Shown in pieces: positions 1-10,713 of a stretch of DNA of 64,000 nucleotides (position 1 is its first letter; each line of letters begins with the position of its first letter). The translations under genes and the position numbers were made by a program. The stretch covers positions 69,005,158-69,069,157 of the forward strand of contig CM035407.1 of NCBI GenBank assembly GCA_020310875.1, in the 5' to 3' direction. Below the pieces are notes generated by a model that saw only the letters and a list, made by a program, of their open reading frames with translations, did not search any database and had not been told where the DNA came from. The stretch comes from Ceratopteris richardii. Its lineage: Eukaryota; Streptophyta; Polypodiopsida; Polypodiales; Pteridaceae.

Positions 1-62
1 AAATATCTATGGTGTCCTTCATAGACAGTTTTATGCAGTGCTTTGGAATAGCGTGCTTTGAG

Positions 63-1050
63 TCATGGTCTGCATAAGGGACAAGCATGGTAACCCAAAA
101 TCGACAAACCTAAACATTCATCATAACTAGGCCAATCATGCATCATCCACATAAGTATGCCTTGCACTCGCATGTCCCATCTTCTTATAGGTTGAGACAT
201 GTCACACACAGTAATCCCATCCCATAAAATGTGTAGCTCTTCCACAAGTGGTGCAAGGTATACATCCATGTTTTTTAACTTATACTTACCTGGCACAATA
301 AGAGCTAATAATAAATGACCTTTCTTTGTGGCTAGCTATGGTGGGTTGTTATAATTGACTAAACATACAGGCCATGTGCTCCATGAAGAGCTACATAAAC
401 CAAATGGATTTACTCCATCCATAGCTAGGACTAGACGTATGTTTCGAGGCTCACTAGCAAACTCTAGCCACTTACTATCTATGGGTTTCCAAGCATCAGA
501 GTAAGCAGGCACTCACATTACACCATCTGTAGACCTGCTCTTTGCATGCCATGACATTAACTCAGCTATATATTTGCATCTAAACATGTTCTTAATTCGT
601 GGATGATAGGAAAGTGGCGAAGAACCTTTGTGGGGATTGCTTCACCTACAAGGTCTTCTTTAAATCTATTTGCTCCACACTTTGGACATATGTGGAGATG
701 CTCATACTCGTTCCGAAAGAGGATGCAATCATTTGGACAAGCATGAATCTTAGTGTAGTTCATTCCAATGGATTGCAAAAGTTTTTTTGCATCTCCACCT
801 ATTGGAGGCATGTCATTGCCCTCTAGCAAGAATTGATCTTTAAGAAGCTTGCAATAAGCAATTCGAACAATATTAGTAAATAAAGTTATTTTGATACAAC
901 AATGAAAATTTATTTCAAATACACTTACCTAAACAATTCAGAGACACTACTATCTGACCATCCATAAATGGATTGCAGATTGAGCATCGCGAGTGATGCA
1001 CGTAGTATAGATATCTTTGCTCCATTGTACAGTGGTAAACAAGTTAGTCT
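63..1050 (-). pseudogene. TNP2-type transposase core (Transposase_21 family), decayed
   Basis: On the minus strand the family's conserved blocks occur in order: LNLQSIYGWSD (about 1000-950), HACPNDCILF and ICPKCGANR (790-670), MSWHAK, WLEFASEPRNIRL, CSSSWSTWPV (550-370), and MDVYLAPLVEEL then ILGYHACPLCRP (270-65). These match plant En/Spm TNP2 proteins. The frame changes by one base near 600, and in-frame stops lie near 510 and 340, so no full-length protein can be made. The 3' half of the gene is outside the window. Without a database I rely on recognised motifs, but the block order is hard to explain otherwise. Confidence 0.85.
823..928 (-). other. Probable intron in the CACTA transposase gene
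   Basis: On the minus strand a strong donor (AG/GTAAGTG) lies at 929/928 and an acceptor (TTGCTAG/AG) at 823/822. They bracket a roughly 106-base AT-rich stretch that is not open, between two recognisable transposase exons (ending VSELF and starting EGNDMPP). By my count the two frames do not meet in phase at exactly these sites, so either a nearby site is used or the copy has decayed. Confidence 0.5.
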
Positions 1051-1460
1051 TCACATGTTTTCATATTCTTCATCGACTTCTGATCGTGGAAATTTTATTG
1101 TGTCCATGAAACTCTCGACATCTTCTCCACCATCATGATCTTCATCCATCTCATAAAATGCTTCGAGCATTTCTTTCATGTGTTCATTTGATGTAATGCT
1201 ATTAGTACCTTGTACTTCTAAATTCTTTTTTGTTCTCTTTCGTCCACGAGAGGTTACCGGTGCAATGTCGTTTGGGTCCAACTGCTCACTTGGGGGACCA
1301 TGCGAATGGTAGCATAGGTTTTATAGTTGACTTTGATCAAAGGATCCATACTCTCTAACATGTGCAGTACAAATCCATCGTTTCTGATAAATTTGATACT
1401 TGCACTAAGTGCAAGGACATGCCATTCTCTCCTCTGGATCCAAACTAGCCATCTGATACA
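1051..1460 (-). pseudogene. N-terminal transposase-associated region and linker of the CACTA gene
   Basis: A minus-strand frame reads MASLDPEERMACPCT, a stop, then CKYQIYQ, giving a C-x-C-x2-C arrangement like the plant transposase-associated zinc-binding domain that precedes TNP2. It is followed by HSHGPPSEQLDPND and a charged linker (VTSRGRKRTKKN, then DEDHDGGEDVE) that runs to 1051. Two in-frame stops in the cysteine part show decay. The assignment is weaker than for the core and rests on the CPC..C motif and its position directly upstream of the core. Confidence 0.55.
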
Positions 1461-1823
1461 ATAAAGATATTTTAGAACATTTGATTTTTTTATTAAACCT
1501 AAAAACCATAATCCTAAAGCTTTAAACCTCAAATATATATATAGATTTAATTATATATTCTAATTTTTTATTTTCTTTTTCTTACTCATACTAAAACCTA
1601 AAGACCTAAAGACCTAAAAAAACCTAAAACCATAATCCTAAAGACCTAAAACATGTATATGTGTATATGCATGTGTATATGTATGTGAGTGTGTGTATAT
1701 ATGTGAGTGTGTGTGTTTGTAATATGTTAAAATCCTAAAATTGTATTTTTTTTATATATTAAAAATCCTAAAGACATATTTTCTATATATCATAAAAAGT
1801 CCAAAAGCCCTAAAATCGTAATG

Positions 1824-1892
<69 letters not shown>
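1824..1892. repeat. (TA)n microsatellite
   Basis: Uninterrupted TA dinucleotide run of about 68 bases inside the satellite region. Confidence 0.95.
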
Positions 1893-1896
<4 letters not shown>

Positions 1897-2247
1897 GTAT
1901 ATGTGTGTATGCATGTATAAACAACTTAAAAACCCTAATCCTATTTTTTTTATATTTGATTATATATCATTTATATATGTTAATATTAATCTAAAACTCT
2001 ATCTTTTATATAATTAGTTATATATATTTAATTTGATAAAAAACTTAAAATCCTATTTTTATATATTAATTATATGTATATTTAATTTGATAAAAACCTT
2101 AAAATCCAATTTTTATATATCTAATTATATATATTTAATTTGATAAAAAACCTTAAAATCCTATTTTTATATATTTAATTATATATAAATAATTTATTTA
2201 TTTAAAACACTTGCTCTTTTCATATTTATTTATCTATACAATTATCT

Positions 2248-2248
<1 letters not shown>

Positions 2249-2324
<76 letters not shown>
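2249..2324. repeat. (TA)n microsatellite
   Basis: TA run of about 75 bases inside a satellite unit. Runs of this length can extrude cruciforms and are prone to length change and assembly error. Confidence 0.95.
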
Positions 2325-2326
<2 letters not shown>

Positions 2327-2485
2327 TTCATTTATATATTCATTTTTTTTAAATTTTTCTTTAATTTTTTCTTATATAAATTTAATTGAATTATATGTAT
2401 GTAAAAACCCTAAAACCCTAATCCTAAAGATCTAGACCTAAAATATGTATATTTGTGTATGCATGTGTATATACATGTATAGATG

Positions 2486-2664
<179 letters not shown>

Positions 2665-2762
2665 GGTTATCTTATAAAAAACCTTAAAATTGTATTTTTA
2701 TATATTTAATTAATCTATTAAAAACAGTAGCTCTTTTCATATTTATTTATCTATATAATTAT

Positions 2763-2869
<107 letters not shown>

Positions 2870-3136
2870 GTGTGTATATATTTATATATTCAAAATTTTT
2901 TCTTTATTTTTTTCTTATATAAATTTAATTGAATTATATGTATGTAAAAACCCTAAAACCCTAATCCTAAAGAACTAGACCTAGAATATGTATATTTGTG
3001 TATGCATGTGTATATACATGTATATATGTATTATATGTGTATGTGTATGTGTGTATATATTTTATGCATGTGTAAAAACCCTAAAACCCTAATCGCAAAG
3101 ACCTAGACCTAAAACATGTATATGTGTGTATGGATG

Positions 3137-3189
<53 letters not shown>

Positions 3190-3805
3190 ATGTGTATGTG
3201 TATATATATATAATTAATTTATTTAAAACACTAGCTCTTTTCATATTTATTTATCTATACAATTATCCTATATATATATATATATTCAGATATTTTCTTA
3301 ATTGTTTCTTTATTTTTTCCTTATATAAATTTAATTGAATTATGGGTATGTAAAAACCCTAAAACCCTAATCCTAGAGATCTATACCGAAAATATGTATA
3401 TTTGTGTATGCAGCTATATATACATGTATATATGTATTATATGTGTATGTGTATGTGTGTATGTGTATGTATGTGTGTATATATGTTATGCATGTGTAAA
3501 AACCCTAATCGTAAAGACCTAGACCTAAAACATGTATATGTGTGTATGCATGTGTATATATATGTGTATGTGTATATATATATGTGTATGTGTATATATA
3601 TGTGTATGTGTATATGTGTATGTGTATATGTGTATGTGTATATGTGTATATATATGTGTGTATGAGTATATGTGCATGCATGTGTAAATAGTCTAAAAAC
3701 CCTAATCCTATTTTTATACATTTGATGTGAAAAAAACCTTAAAATCCTAATTTTATATATTTAATTAAAACACTAGCTATTTTCATATTTATTTATCTAT
3801 ATTGA

Positions 3806-4452
3806 AATCATACATGTGTGTGTATATGTGTGCATGTGTGTGTATGTATGTGTGTGTGTATGTATGCATGTGTGTATGTGTATGTGTGTGTATGTATGCA
3901 TGTGTGTATATGTGTGTGTATGTATGTGTGTGTGTATATGTGTGTGTATGTATGCATGTGTGTATATGTGTGTGTATGTATGCATGTGTGTACATGTGTG
4001 TGTGTATGTATGCGTGTGTGTATGCATGCATGTGTGTTTATGTGTGTGTATGTATGCATGCATGTGTGTATGTATGCATGTGTGTACATGTGTGTGTATG
4101 TATGCATGTGTGTACATGTGTGTGTGTATGTATGCATGTGTGTATATGTGTATGTGTGTGTATGTATGCATGTGTGTGTGTATGTATGTGTATGTATATG
4201 TGTGTGTATGTATGCATGTGTTTACATGTGTGTGTGTATGTATGCATGTGTGTATATGTGTGTGTATGTATGCATGTGTGTACATGTGTGTGTATGTATG
4301 CGTGTGTGTATGTATGCATGTGTGTACATGTGTGTGTATGTATGCATGCATGTGTGTATATGTGTGTATGTATGTATTATGCATATGTATATGTCTGCAT
4401 GTGTGTATATGTGTGTGTGTGTATATGCATGTATGTATGTGTGTATGTATGT
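3806..4452. repeat. TG-rich minisatellite (TGTATGTATGCATGTG family)
   Basis: Tandem blocks built from TGTGTGTATGTATGCATGTG joined by TGTATATG or TGTACATG. Repeats are mostly 20 to 32 bases apart with irregular phase. The stretch stays open in several frames on both strands only because it has few stop words; the predicted Cys/Val/Met and His/Thr/Tyr polymers are not proteins. Confidence 0.9.
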
Positions 4453-4602
4453 ATTTCTATATCTCTCTCTCTATCTTTCTCTTTTTCATCTCTCTTTATC
4501 TCTCTCTATTTTTCTCTCTTTCATCTCTCTTTATTTCTTTCTCTATCTTCCTCTCCTTCATCTCTCTTTATCTCTCTCTCTCTCTTTCTCTCTCTCTCTA
4601 TC
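4453..4602. repeat. Polypyrimidine (CT-rich) tract
   Basis: About 150 bases almost wholly C and T on the plus strand, built of TCTCTCTTTATCTCTCTC-like words with a looser repeat of roughly 30 to 60 bases. It follows the TG array directly. Confidence 0.9.
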
Positions 4603-4990
4603 AATGGAGAATAAAACAATCACTAATAGGTATGTCGCTCTTTTGGATCATTGTCATCAAAGCGTAGTATATGTTGTCTATCGTCGAATTCCAAAGAATC
4701 GATGCCAAAAAACTTTTGCAAAATCAAAGAGAAGAAAAACTATAAAACATAAATCATAGAGAAAGACAAAGGATAAGAGTACGCACACCACTTACCAAGA
4801 TGCAAGATCTAAAGAGAGAGTGTGTGTGTGTGTAGAGAGAGAGAGATCTGTGTGTGTGCACAAGACAATGCAAGTCACAATTTGGTTCGAACGTGCAAGT
4901 TCAACAAAAGCAAGGAGTACTCATTGTAAAACACATGCAAAATGTTGAGTTTTGCTCTCGAGTTCCCGATATGTTTAAAAGATGGCTTCA
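4603..4990. other. Unassigned spacer
   Basis: No recognisable gene or element part. It contains a short GT/GA microsatellite (about 4819-4858) and otherwise plain AT-rich DNA. Confidence 0.6.
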
Positions 4991-5083
4991 ATATAGGTGT
5001 CGGTATGGGTGTCGGTATAAGCATCGGTAATTTCTAGTAAATTACCGACACTTATATCGATGTCCATACCGATGCCTACACCG
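4991..5083. repeat. Imperfect palindrome built of TCGGTAT-like words
   Basis: A left arm (about 4997-5033) is the near-exact reverse complement of a right arm (about 5039-5075) around a short CTAG-containing centre. The mismatches are almost all transitions. Each arm holds several TCGGTAT-like words. Two more direct copies of the word lie at about 5198-5220, just before the Gypsy-H gag text begins. It may be a small foldback element or a sequence-specific repeat; no family was recognised. Confidence 0.75.
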
Positions 5084-5229
5084 ACGATCGTGAAACATCT
5101 TGACGATCCGTTTTGAATAGTCATATCGATGGCCAGGTGACCATTGGTATGCTTAAGTGCATTTTTCCAACATTTATAATGACAGCGGGAGCGACCGTCG
5201 GTATAGGTAGCATCGGTATGCCCCTCATA

Positions 5230-6674
5230 TGTTGTAGTCGGAATCAATATGATGGTTCCACTGATCCATATGATCATTTGGCAAAATGCAAACAAGTCCT
5301 AAGATGTGAAGAAGTGGAAGATTAATTCACTCAACATGAGGCCTTTGGCTTAACACTTAATTATTCAGCCCTTATGTGGTTTCAACCATTCACAATGAAG
5401 TGTTTTGCTAACATTGAAGTATTATTAGGTGAGTTTTCCAAGAGAGGTATTAAACATTATACTTCTAATCTAGTTCACACCTTTAAGAAAAACCCTAATG
5501 AAGTAATGAGATTAGTTGCAAGGAGATTTAGTCAATACTTAGATAGATGTCTAGCTCAGGAGAGACCATCCATGGAGAAAAGAATATCATGATTCACAAA
5601 AGCATTAGCAAATGCTTAGCTAAGAACTATGGTGTATTGCATGAGATGTGAGGATTTGAATGAGTGCTTAAAAGAAGCCATAAACATAGATGACAATAGG
5701 GGGCAAGACTTGTTGACAAGTGAATCATCCACAACAAAAAAGAACAAGCTATCCCATACTAAGGAGCTAGATAAAGCCATTGCCAAACATCTAGGGTTAG
5801 GGCTACAAAAAAATAATCCTCAAAGAACTCAAAATAACAGATGCTTCAACTATGGGGGAGATCGTCTATGTCAAAAACCTACAAAATCCTTTCAAGGAGA
5901 TAAGAGAGTTGTACAATTCTTTCAACTAGAAAGAAATCTGAACATTCAAAGTGGACCATTTTGTAAATCAATAGGAAGAGAAAGAATAACTCATCAAGAT
6001 ACTCATCATATGAAAGAAAAACAAAATCTTGATACAACTCAACCTATTTTAGGACAACAACCTCCTTAGCCTACAATCATTGTGTTTGTGAAATAGATAC
6101 CTTTAGAAGAAAACTTGGAAAGAGCCATTAGTCCATCTACATCAATGTACTTTGATGACTCAGAAGAGAGATGCTTAACATCTTACAATGAGTAATTTGT
6201 AGATGATACATGGTGTGATAACAAAGAAAACCAATACAAAGCATACCAAAACAATAATGGGAGCTATGAAATGGATTTTGCAATATTCATGTTTTTCACT
6301 AGCAAATTTCTACCAACTCAAAGAAACATGGAGGGACAAAACCCTAGAAATTTTCAACGAGGGACTTGCTATAGGTGTGGAAGAGATCACTTCATAAGAG
6401 ATTGTCCTCAAACTCCTATATTGAAGTTAGATGTATATTGTAGGGAATTCATAAAAGAATATTTTAATCAAAGATTGCCCAAATAACCCTAATAGACAGA
6501 TTACTTCTACATCTCCTTTGAAATCAATGAAAGTTGTGGAATCAAGTAGTCAAACTTGTGAGTCAACACTTGAGAGTAATAATGAATTAGAAGGAGAAAT
6601 ACAAGTTCAGGTAATCACAAGAGGTCAAACATTGAGGAAAAAAGAAAAAAAAAGTGATGAAGAGACTACGAAAG
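5230..6674 (+). pseudogene. gag: Gypsy-H gag remnant
   Basis: The Gypsy gag landmark YDGSTDPYDHLAKCK occurs at the left, followed by LTLNYSALMWFQPF and FSQYLDRCL, typical of Retrotrans_gag. A CCHC zinc knuckle (CYRCGRDHFIRDC) lies at about 6367-6410. Gag forms the particle shell and the knuckle binds RNA. A Copia-A copy is inserted directly after this stretch. Confidence 0.7.
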
Positions 6675-6904
6675 TGTTGATATTTAGGTGGTGATGTGTG
6701 TGAACACTCTAGGACCGTCGAGACACTTTTTTCCCTCTTTAGGAGGTTTTTTTTCCCTTAGCTTGTATATACACTGATTGCCCTAACGTGCTACTTATCT
6801 TTGTACATTCTAGTGGTAATACATTCAGTATTGTGTGTTATGCTCCAAGCTTCTTCTTCTTCCTTGCGTTGTTCACCTGCTTTCGTAGACGTCTAACTCC
6901 AATA
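6675..6904 (+). repeat. Copia-A LTR (5' LTR of copy 2)
   Basis: Starts TGTTGATATTTAGG and ends CTCCAATA, colinear with the young LTRs at 17419 and 22345. Followed by ATTGGTATCAAAG, a primer site one change away from the family form. Confidence 0.9.
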
Positions 6905-8314
6905 ATTGGTATCAAAGAAGGTTGCCGCTTCACCTAGGGTGTCATTGACACCTCTCTGATTGCAGTCTCAGATTCACACGAAATTTGGTAAGCATACTCA
7001 AGTTGTTTCAGAGATCAAAATAGCTTCGCTATGTGTGCTAAAATCACAATCTGAGCTCATTTCGGCCTCCGAACGCACTATCGTAGTGCTAGTGCAAGAT
7101 ATTTTGTCTTTTTGTGCAAAAGATATATACCAGTTTTGGTTTGCTAGTATAAGCGTCTCGAAGTCTACTAAGGTTTAGCATAATTCATCTGGGAAGTTTT
7201 GTTCAACTTTTTGAGATACAGTCAATTTTCTGCATCAAGGTATTTTAGTCACTGGTCATGGATGAAAGGAGTGATGTATTCCGTATGTTGGGTGTTGAGG
7301 ATAAGTTGGATGGTACCAACTACCCATTATGGGATTATATGATGCAACATGTATTGGTCGCAGAAGGACTGTGGAACATTGTGCAGGTTGTTGAAAAATG
7401 TCTTATCACACCTACAACTATTACAACTGCACGTACTAAAGCTGATGTAGAAGGTGACGAAGATGATGATATTCTACAGATTCTTGTTTGTGCTATTGTT
7501 TCTATTGCACCTACTATAGAGAAAATTCATTGGGATGGAAGAGATGCTCATGCACATGCATTGATAGCTTTGTCTGTCAAACGTGCCATTATTCCACACA
7601 TTCGCTCATGCAGAATAGCTAAGGATGCATAAGATACACTTACCACATTGTACCAGGCTAGGAACGAGGCTCGTGTTGCTTACCTCCAAAAAAAATTGGA
7701 GAGTGAGCACATGAATGAAGGTGATTCTATGGACAATGTTTTGACAAAGATCAAGGATTTGAAGGAATAGTTGATTTCTGCAGATGAAGTCCTTCTTGAC
7801 AGTTCACTTGTGTAGACTGTTTTGAATGGTCTTCTTGACTCATATTAGAGTTTTGCTTCTACTCTTTGTTTGATGATGAAAGGTAATCCAAATGCCTTAA
7901 CATTTGAAGAGTTAGTTTATGTTTTGTTGCAGGAAGACCAGTCTAGGCAGAACAGGTCTATTATGCATGTTGCAGATCAAGCTTTCCTGGCTAGTCAGAA
8001 GGGCAAAGGAAAATGGAGCTTTTCTACTAGTAAGCAAAAATCTGCAAATGCTGCACATTCGAAGAAGGAAGACAAAGATGAGAAGAAATCAGAAAAGCAG
8101 AAATTGTTTTGCAAATACTGTAAAGCAAATGAACATGCCATTGAGAGTTGTCCAAAACTGGCTGCTAAAGAGGCAAAGAAGAAAGAGGCCGGGATGGTTG
8201 TTGTAGAGGCCTCTACACCAAAAATAGAGTCTGCTAATCTTGTGCAGGATGAAGAATGGGCATTTACTACTGTGTGCAATTTTGACCCATCTTCTCATGA
8301 GTAGTGCATGTCTA
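6675..8314 (+). mobile_element. Copia-A copy 2: 5' LTR, primer site and gag
   Basis: This shares the 230-base LTR, the primer site and the gag text of the reference copy at 17419. Parts seen: LTR 6675-6904, primer site at about 6907, and gag (DVFRMLGVEDKLDGTNYPLW at 7270, zinc knuckle CKYCKANEHAIESC at about 8110). It then passes abruptly back into Gypsy-H near 8312. The 5-mer GAAAG sits on both sides (6670-6674 and 8315-8319), although no 3' LTR is present and the right flank is purine-rich. Broken, with several breaks. Confidence 0.85.
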
Positions 8315-10713
8315 GAAAGAAAGAAAAAGAAGGGTCTATTTTGGCACAACCATTGACAAAAAAATGAAAAAATTATTAAGAAAATACCAAGCAAGATTGG
8401 AAGAAGTCCGCACAATGGATAAACAAGAGAATAAATATCCCATATCAAAAGAAGAAAAAAGATCCTTATTGTGCAAAAAATTGATCGAAACTGCACAACA
8501 AAACATGGAAAAGGATCAAGTATTCAGAGAAACAAGGATATCATATTATCAAATAAAGAAATGCATGGATAAACTAGTGTGGCAAGAACTAAAAGAAAAT
8601 AAAGCTAAAGGATACAAGTCACAAAAACCACCAATAATGGAAGTTGTAGAAAAAGCTCTGCATGATGAAGAAAAGGATGATAAGAGTGTGAGTTATAGGA
8701 AAGTGAAAGTGCATGATCAAATGCCAAAGAGTGATGAGTTAGAATCATTGAAAAATATGGAAATTAGATATAGAACCTCTTGACAAGATTCATTAAGACA
8801 AAACCCTAAAATGGAAAGTATTGCATGGACTCATAAAAAATGAAGGAAGAACATGACCCAAGGAAAGAGAGAATTAATGCAAATGCAAGTGCCATTGGAT
8901 AAAATGGGAGGATATTGTGAAGGTGAGGAAGGAAACACAACTCTAACTTTGGAATTCCAAGGACATAAAGTGCAATCCATTTTGGATAGTGGGGTTGGAG
9001 TGGCTATTACCATAAAAGAAGTTTGGGAGAAATGGAGAAAGTCTAAATTGAAATTGACCAAGTTAAAACTTTAGCTAGTAGATGGAAATAATGGAATATC
9101 CAATAGGGTTGTTAGAACAAATTGACCAAAAACTTGAGGAATCATCTTTAAACATACATTAGGAGTTGTGGAATTCCTAGAGTTAAACACATGTGAAATT
9201 ATTCTTGGAAGACCATTTCTAAGACAACTTAAATTGGTCAAGATTGGAGAAGTGATTACTTTTAACTTCAACATGAAGATGATATCACCAAGGCAAATTT
9301 AAGGAATAACACACATCATGATATATCACCAAGGGATTGGAAGAGACTTCATCAAACAAAACACACTTCTACAACATCAAGCACAATTGGAGATTTAGAA
9401 TTTGATGATTGAGCTCAAATCTGGCTATGGAAACCAAAAAATGGAGGAATGTATTAGTTGATTAAGGAAGATTGCAACTTGTAAAGGACAATAGAAGATC
9501 CAAGAAATATACCCAAGTATTTTGATGAATAAGATTTTGAACCATATGATTGGAATCAAATACTAGCCACTTTAGAAGTACCTGCAAGTGAACAAAACTC
9601 AGTAAAAATGTGTGATTCATAAGGCTATGACCTAGTACCATACAACATGAACACAATTGTACAATCCTGAGAAAGAAAGAAAGTGGGATTATATCAACCA
9701 GAGGATCAATAATATAAATCACAAGAAAAGGGAAAGAGTGGACAACATAAAGAAAATCAAATAGATGTACCATAACACTTTAAGAGCTATGAGGTGGTGG
9801 AGAGAAAAGAAAATTTTTAGAAACATCAAAGAGAACCAAAAGAGGATCAATCATATGAAAACAAAAACAAGTGAAACAAGTCCTTATCACTATTGAGGAA
9901 GGTGAAAAAAGAAAAATAATTATGGTTAGCGATTTTCAAGAAGAGCAACAAGCTTTAGTAGCATTGGTCAAAGAGTACAAAGAATGTTTTCTTGGAATTA
10001 TAAGGACTTAAGGGAGTAGATCCAAGCATATGTGTTCATATAATTCCCATAGCTCCTAATTCTAAGGCCACTAAAAAAAACATTACACATACAATGATGT
10101 CTATGATGATAAAATCAAGGAAGAGATCAAAAAAATGTTGTCAATTGGATTCATTTATAAAATTGAACACACAGAATGGATATCATCTATAGTGATAGTA
10201 CCAAAAAAAATGGAAAACTTAGGGTTTGTATAAACCTCAAGAAAATCAATGCAGCCACTATAAGAGATAACTAGCCATTACCAATCACTCATCATTTACG
10301 TGAAATAGTAGAATGAAAATAAGTTTATAGTTTTCTTAATGGTTTCTCTGGATATAATCAAGTTGTTATAGCCTCTAAAGATCAACACAAGACTGTTTTT
10401 GCAGTAGAAGGGAAGTTTTTGCATTTAGGGTTATGAGTTTTGGTTTAACCAATGCACCTCCCACTTTTCAAAGATTAATGTGTCATGTGTTCAAAGAATT
10501 TTTTAAGAAAGACCACGGAAGTGTATGTTGATGGATTTGCATGATTTTTCATCATCTAGACCAAACTATATTTTTTGTAAGACAAGGAAGAATCTCAGGT
10601 CAAATAGTATCCAAGAATGGCATCTCCACATATGAGGAAAAAACAAGATTTATTGCTAAAATGCCAAGACCTACAACAATCAAAGAATTACAAGCATTCA
10701 TGGGACATTGTAG
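8315..10713 (+). pseudogene. pol: Gypsy-H gag end, protease and reverse transcriptase remnant
   Basis: A lysine-rich helical stretch (about 8340-8780) leads into a Gypsy-type aspartic protease (LDSGVGVAITIKEVW near 8990, CEIILGRPFLRQL near 9200) and then Ty3-type reverse transcriptase words: INLKKINAATIRDN near 10230, FLNGFSGYNQV near 10340, MSFGLTNAPPTFQR near 10440 and TIKELQAFMGH near 10690. The text stops where minus-strand Copia-A sequence begins at about 10714. Many breaks. Confidence 0.75.

Larger units (their letters stand above)
1..1540 (-). mobile_element. CACTA (En/Spm-like) DNA transposon, internal part
   Basis: Minus-strand coding remnants appear in the order expected for a plant CACTA transposase gene: a cysteine-bearing N-terminal region (about 1460-1290), a charged linker (1281-1051), then the TNP2-type transposase core (1050 down to the window edge). 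The element runs off the left end of the window. I saw no CACTA terminal inverted repeat on the right, where satellite DNA begins near 1560, so the upstream end is lost or unrecognisable. CACTA elements move by cut-and-paste in the nucleus. The coding frames are interrupted, so this is a dead copy. Confidence 0.8.

Noticed and set aside
3797-4759. Several open frames of 190-310 codons on both strands
   Set aside because: They lie in the TG-rich array. Their Cys/Val/Met or His/Thr/Tyr polymers follow from the dinucleotide content, and both strands are open at once.
8089-8496. Minus-strand open frames over the Copia-A copy 2 gag end
   Set aside because: Antisense shadow of lysine-rich gag coding; it also crosses the border between two elements.
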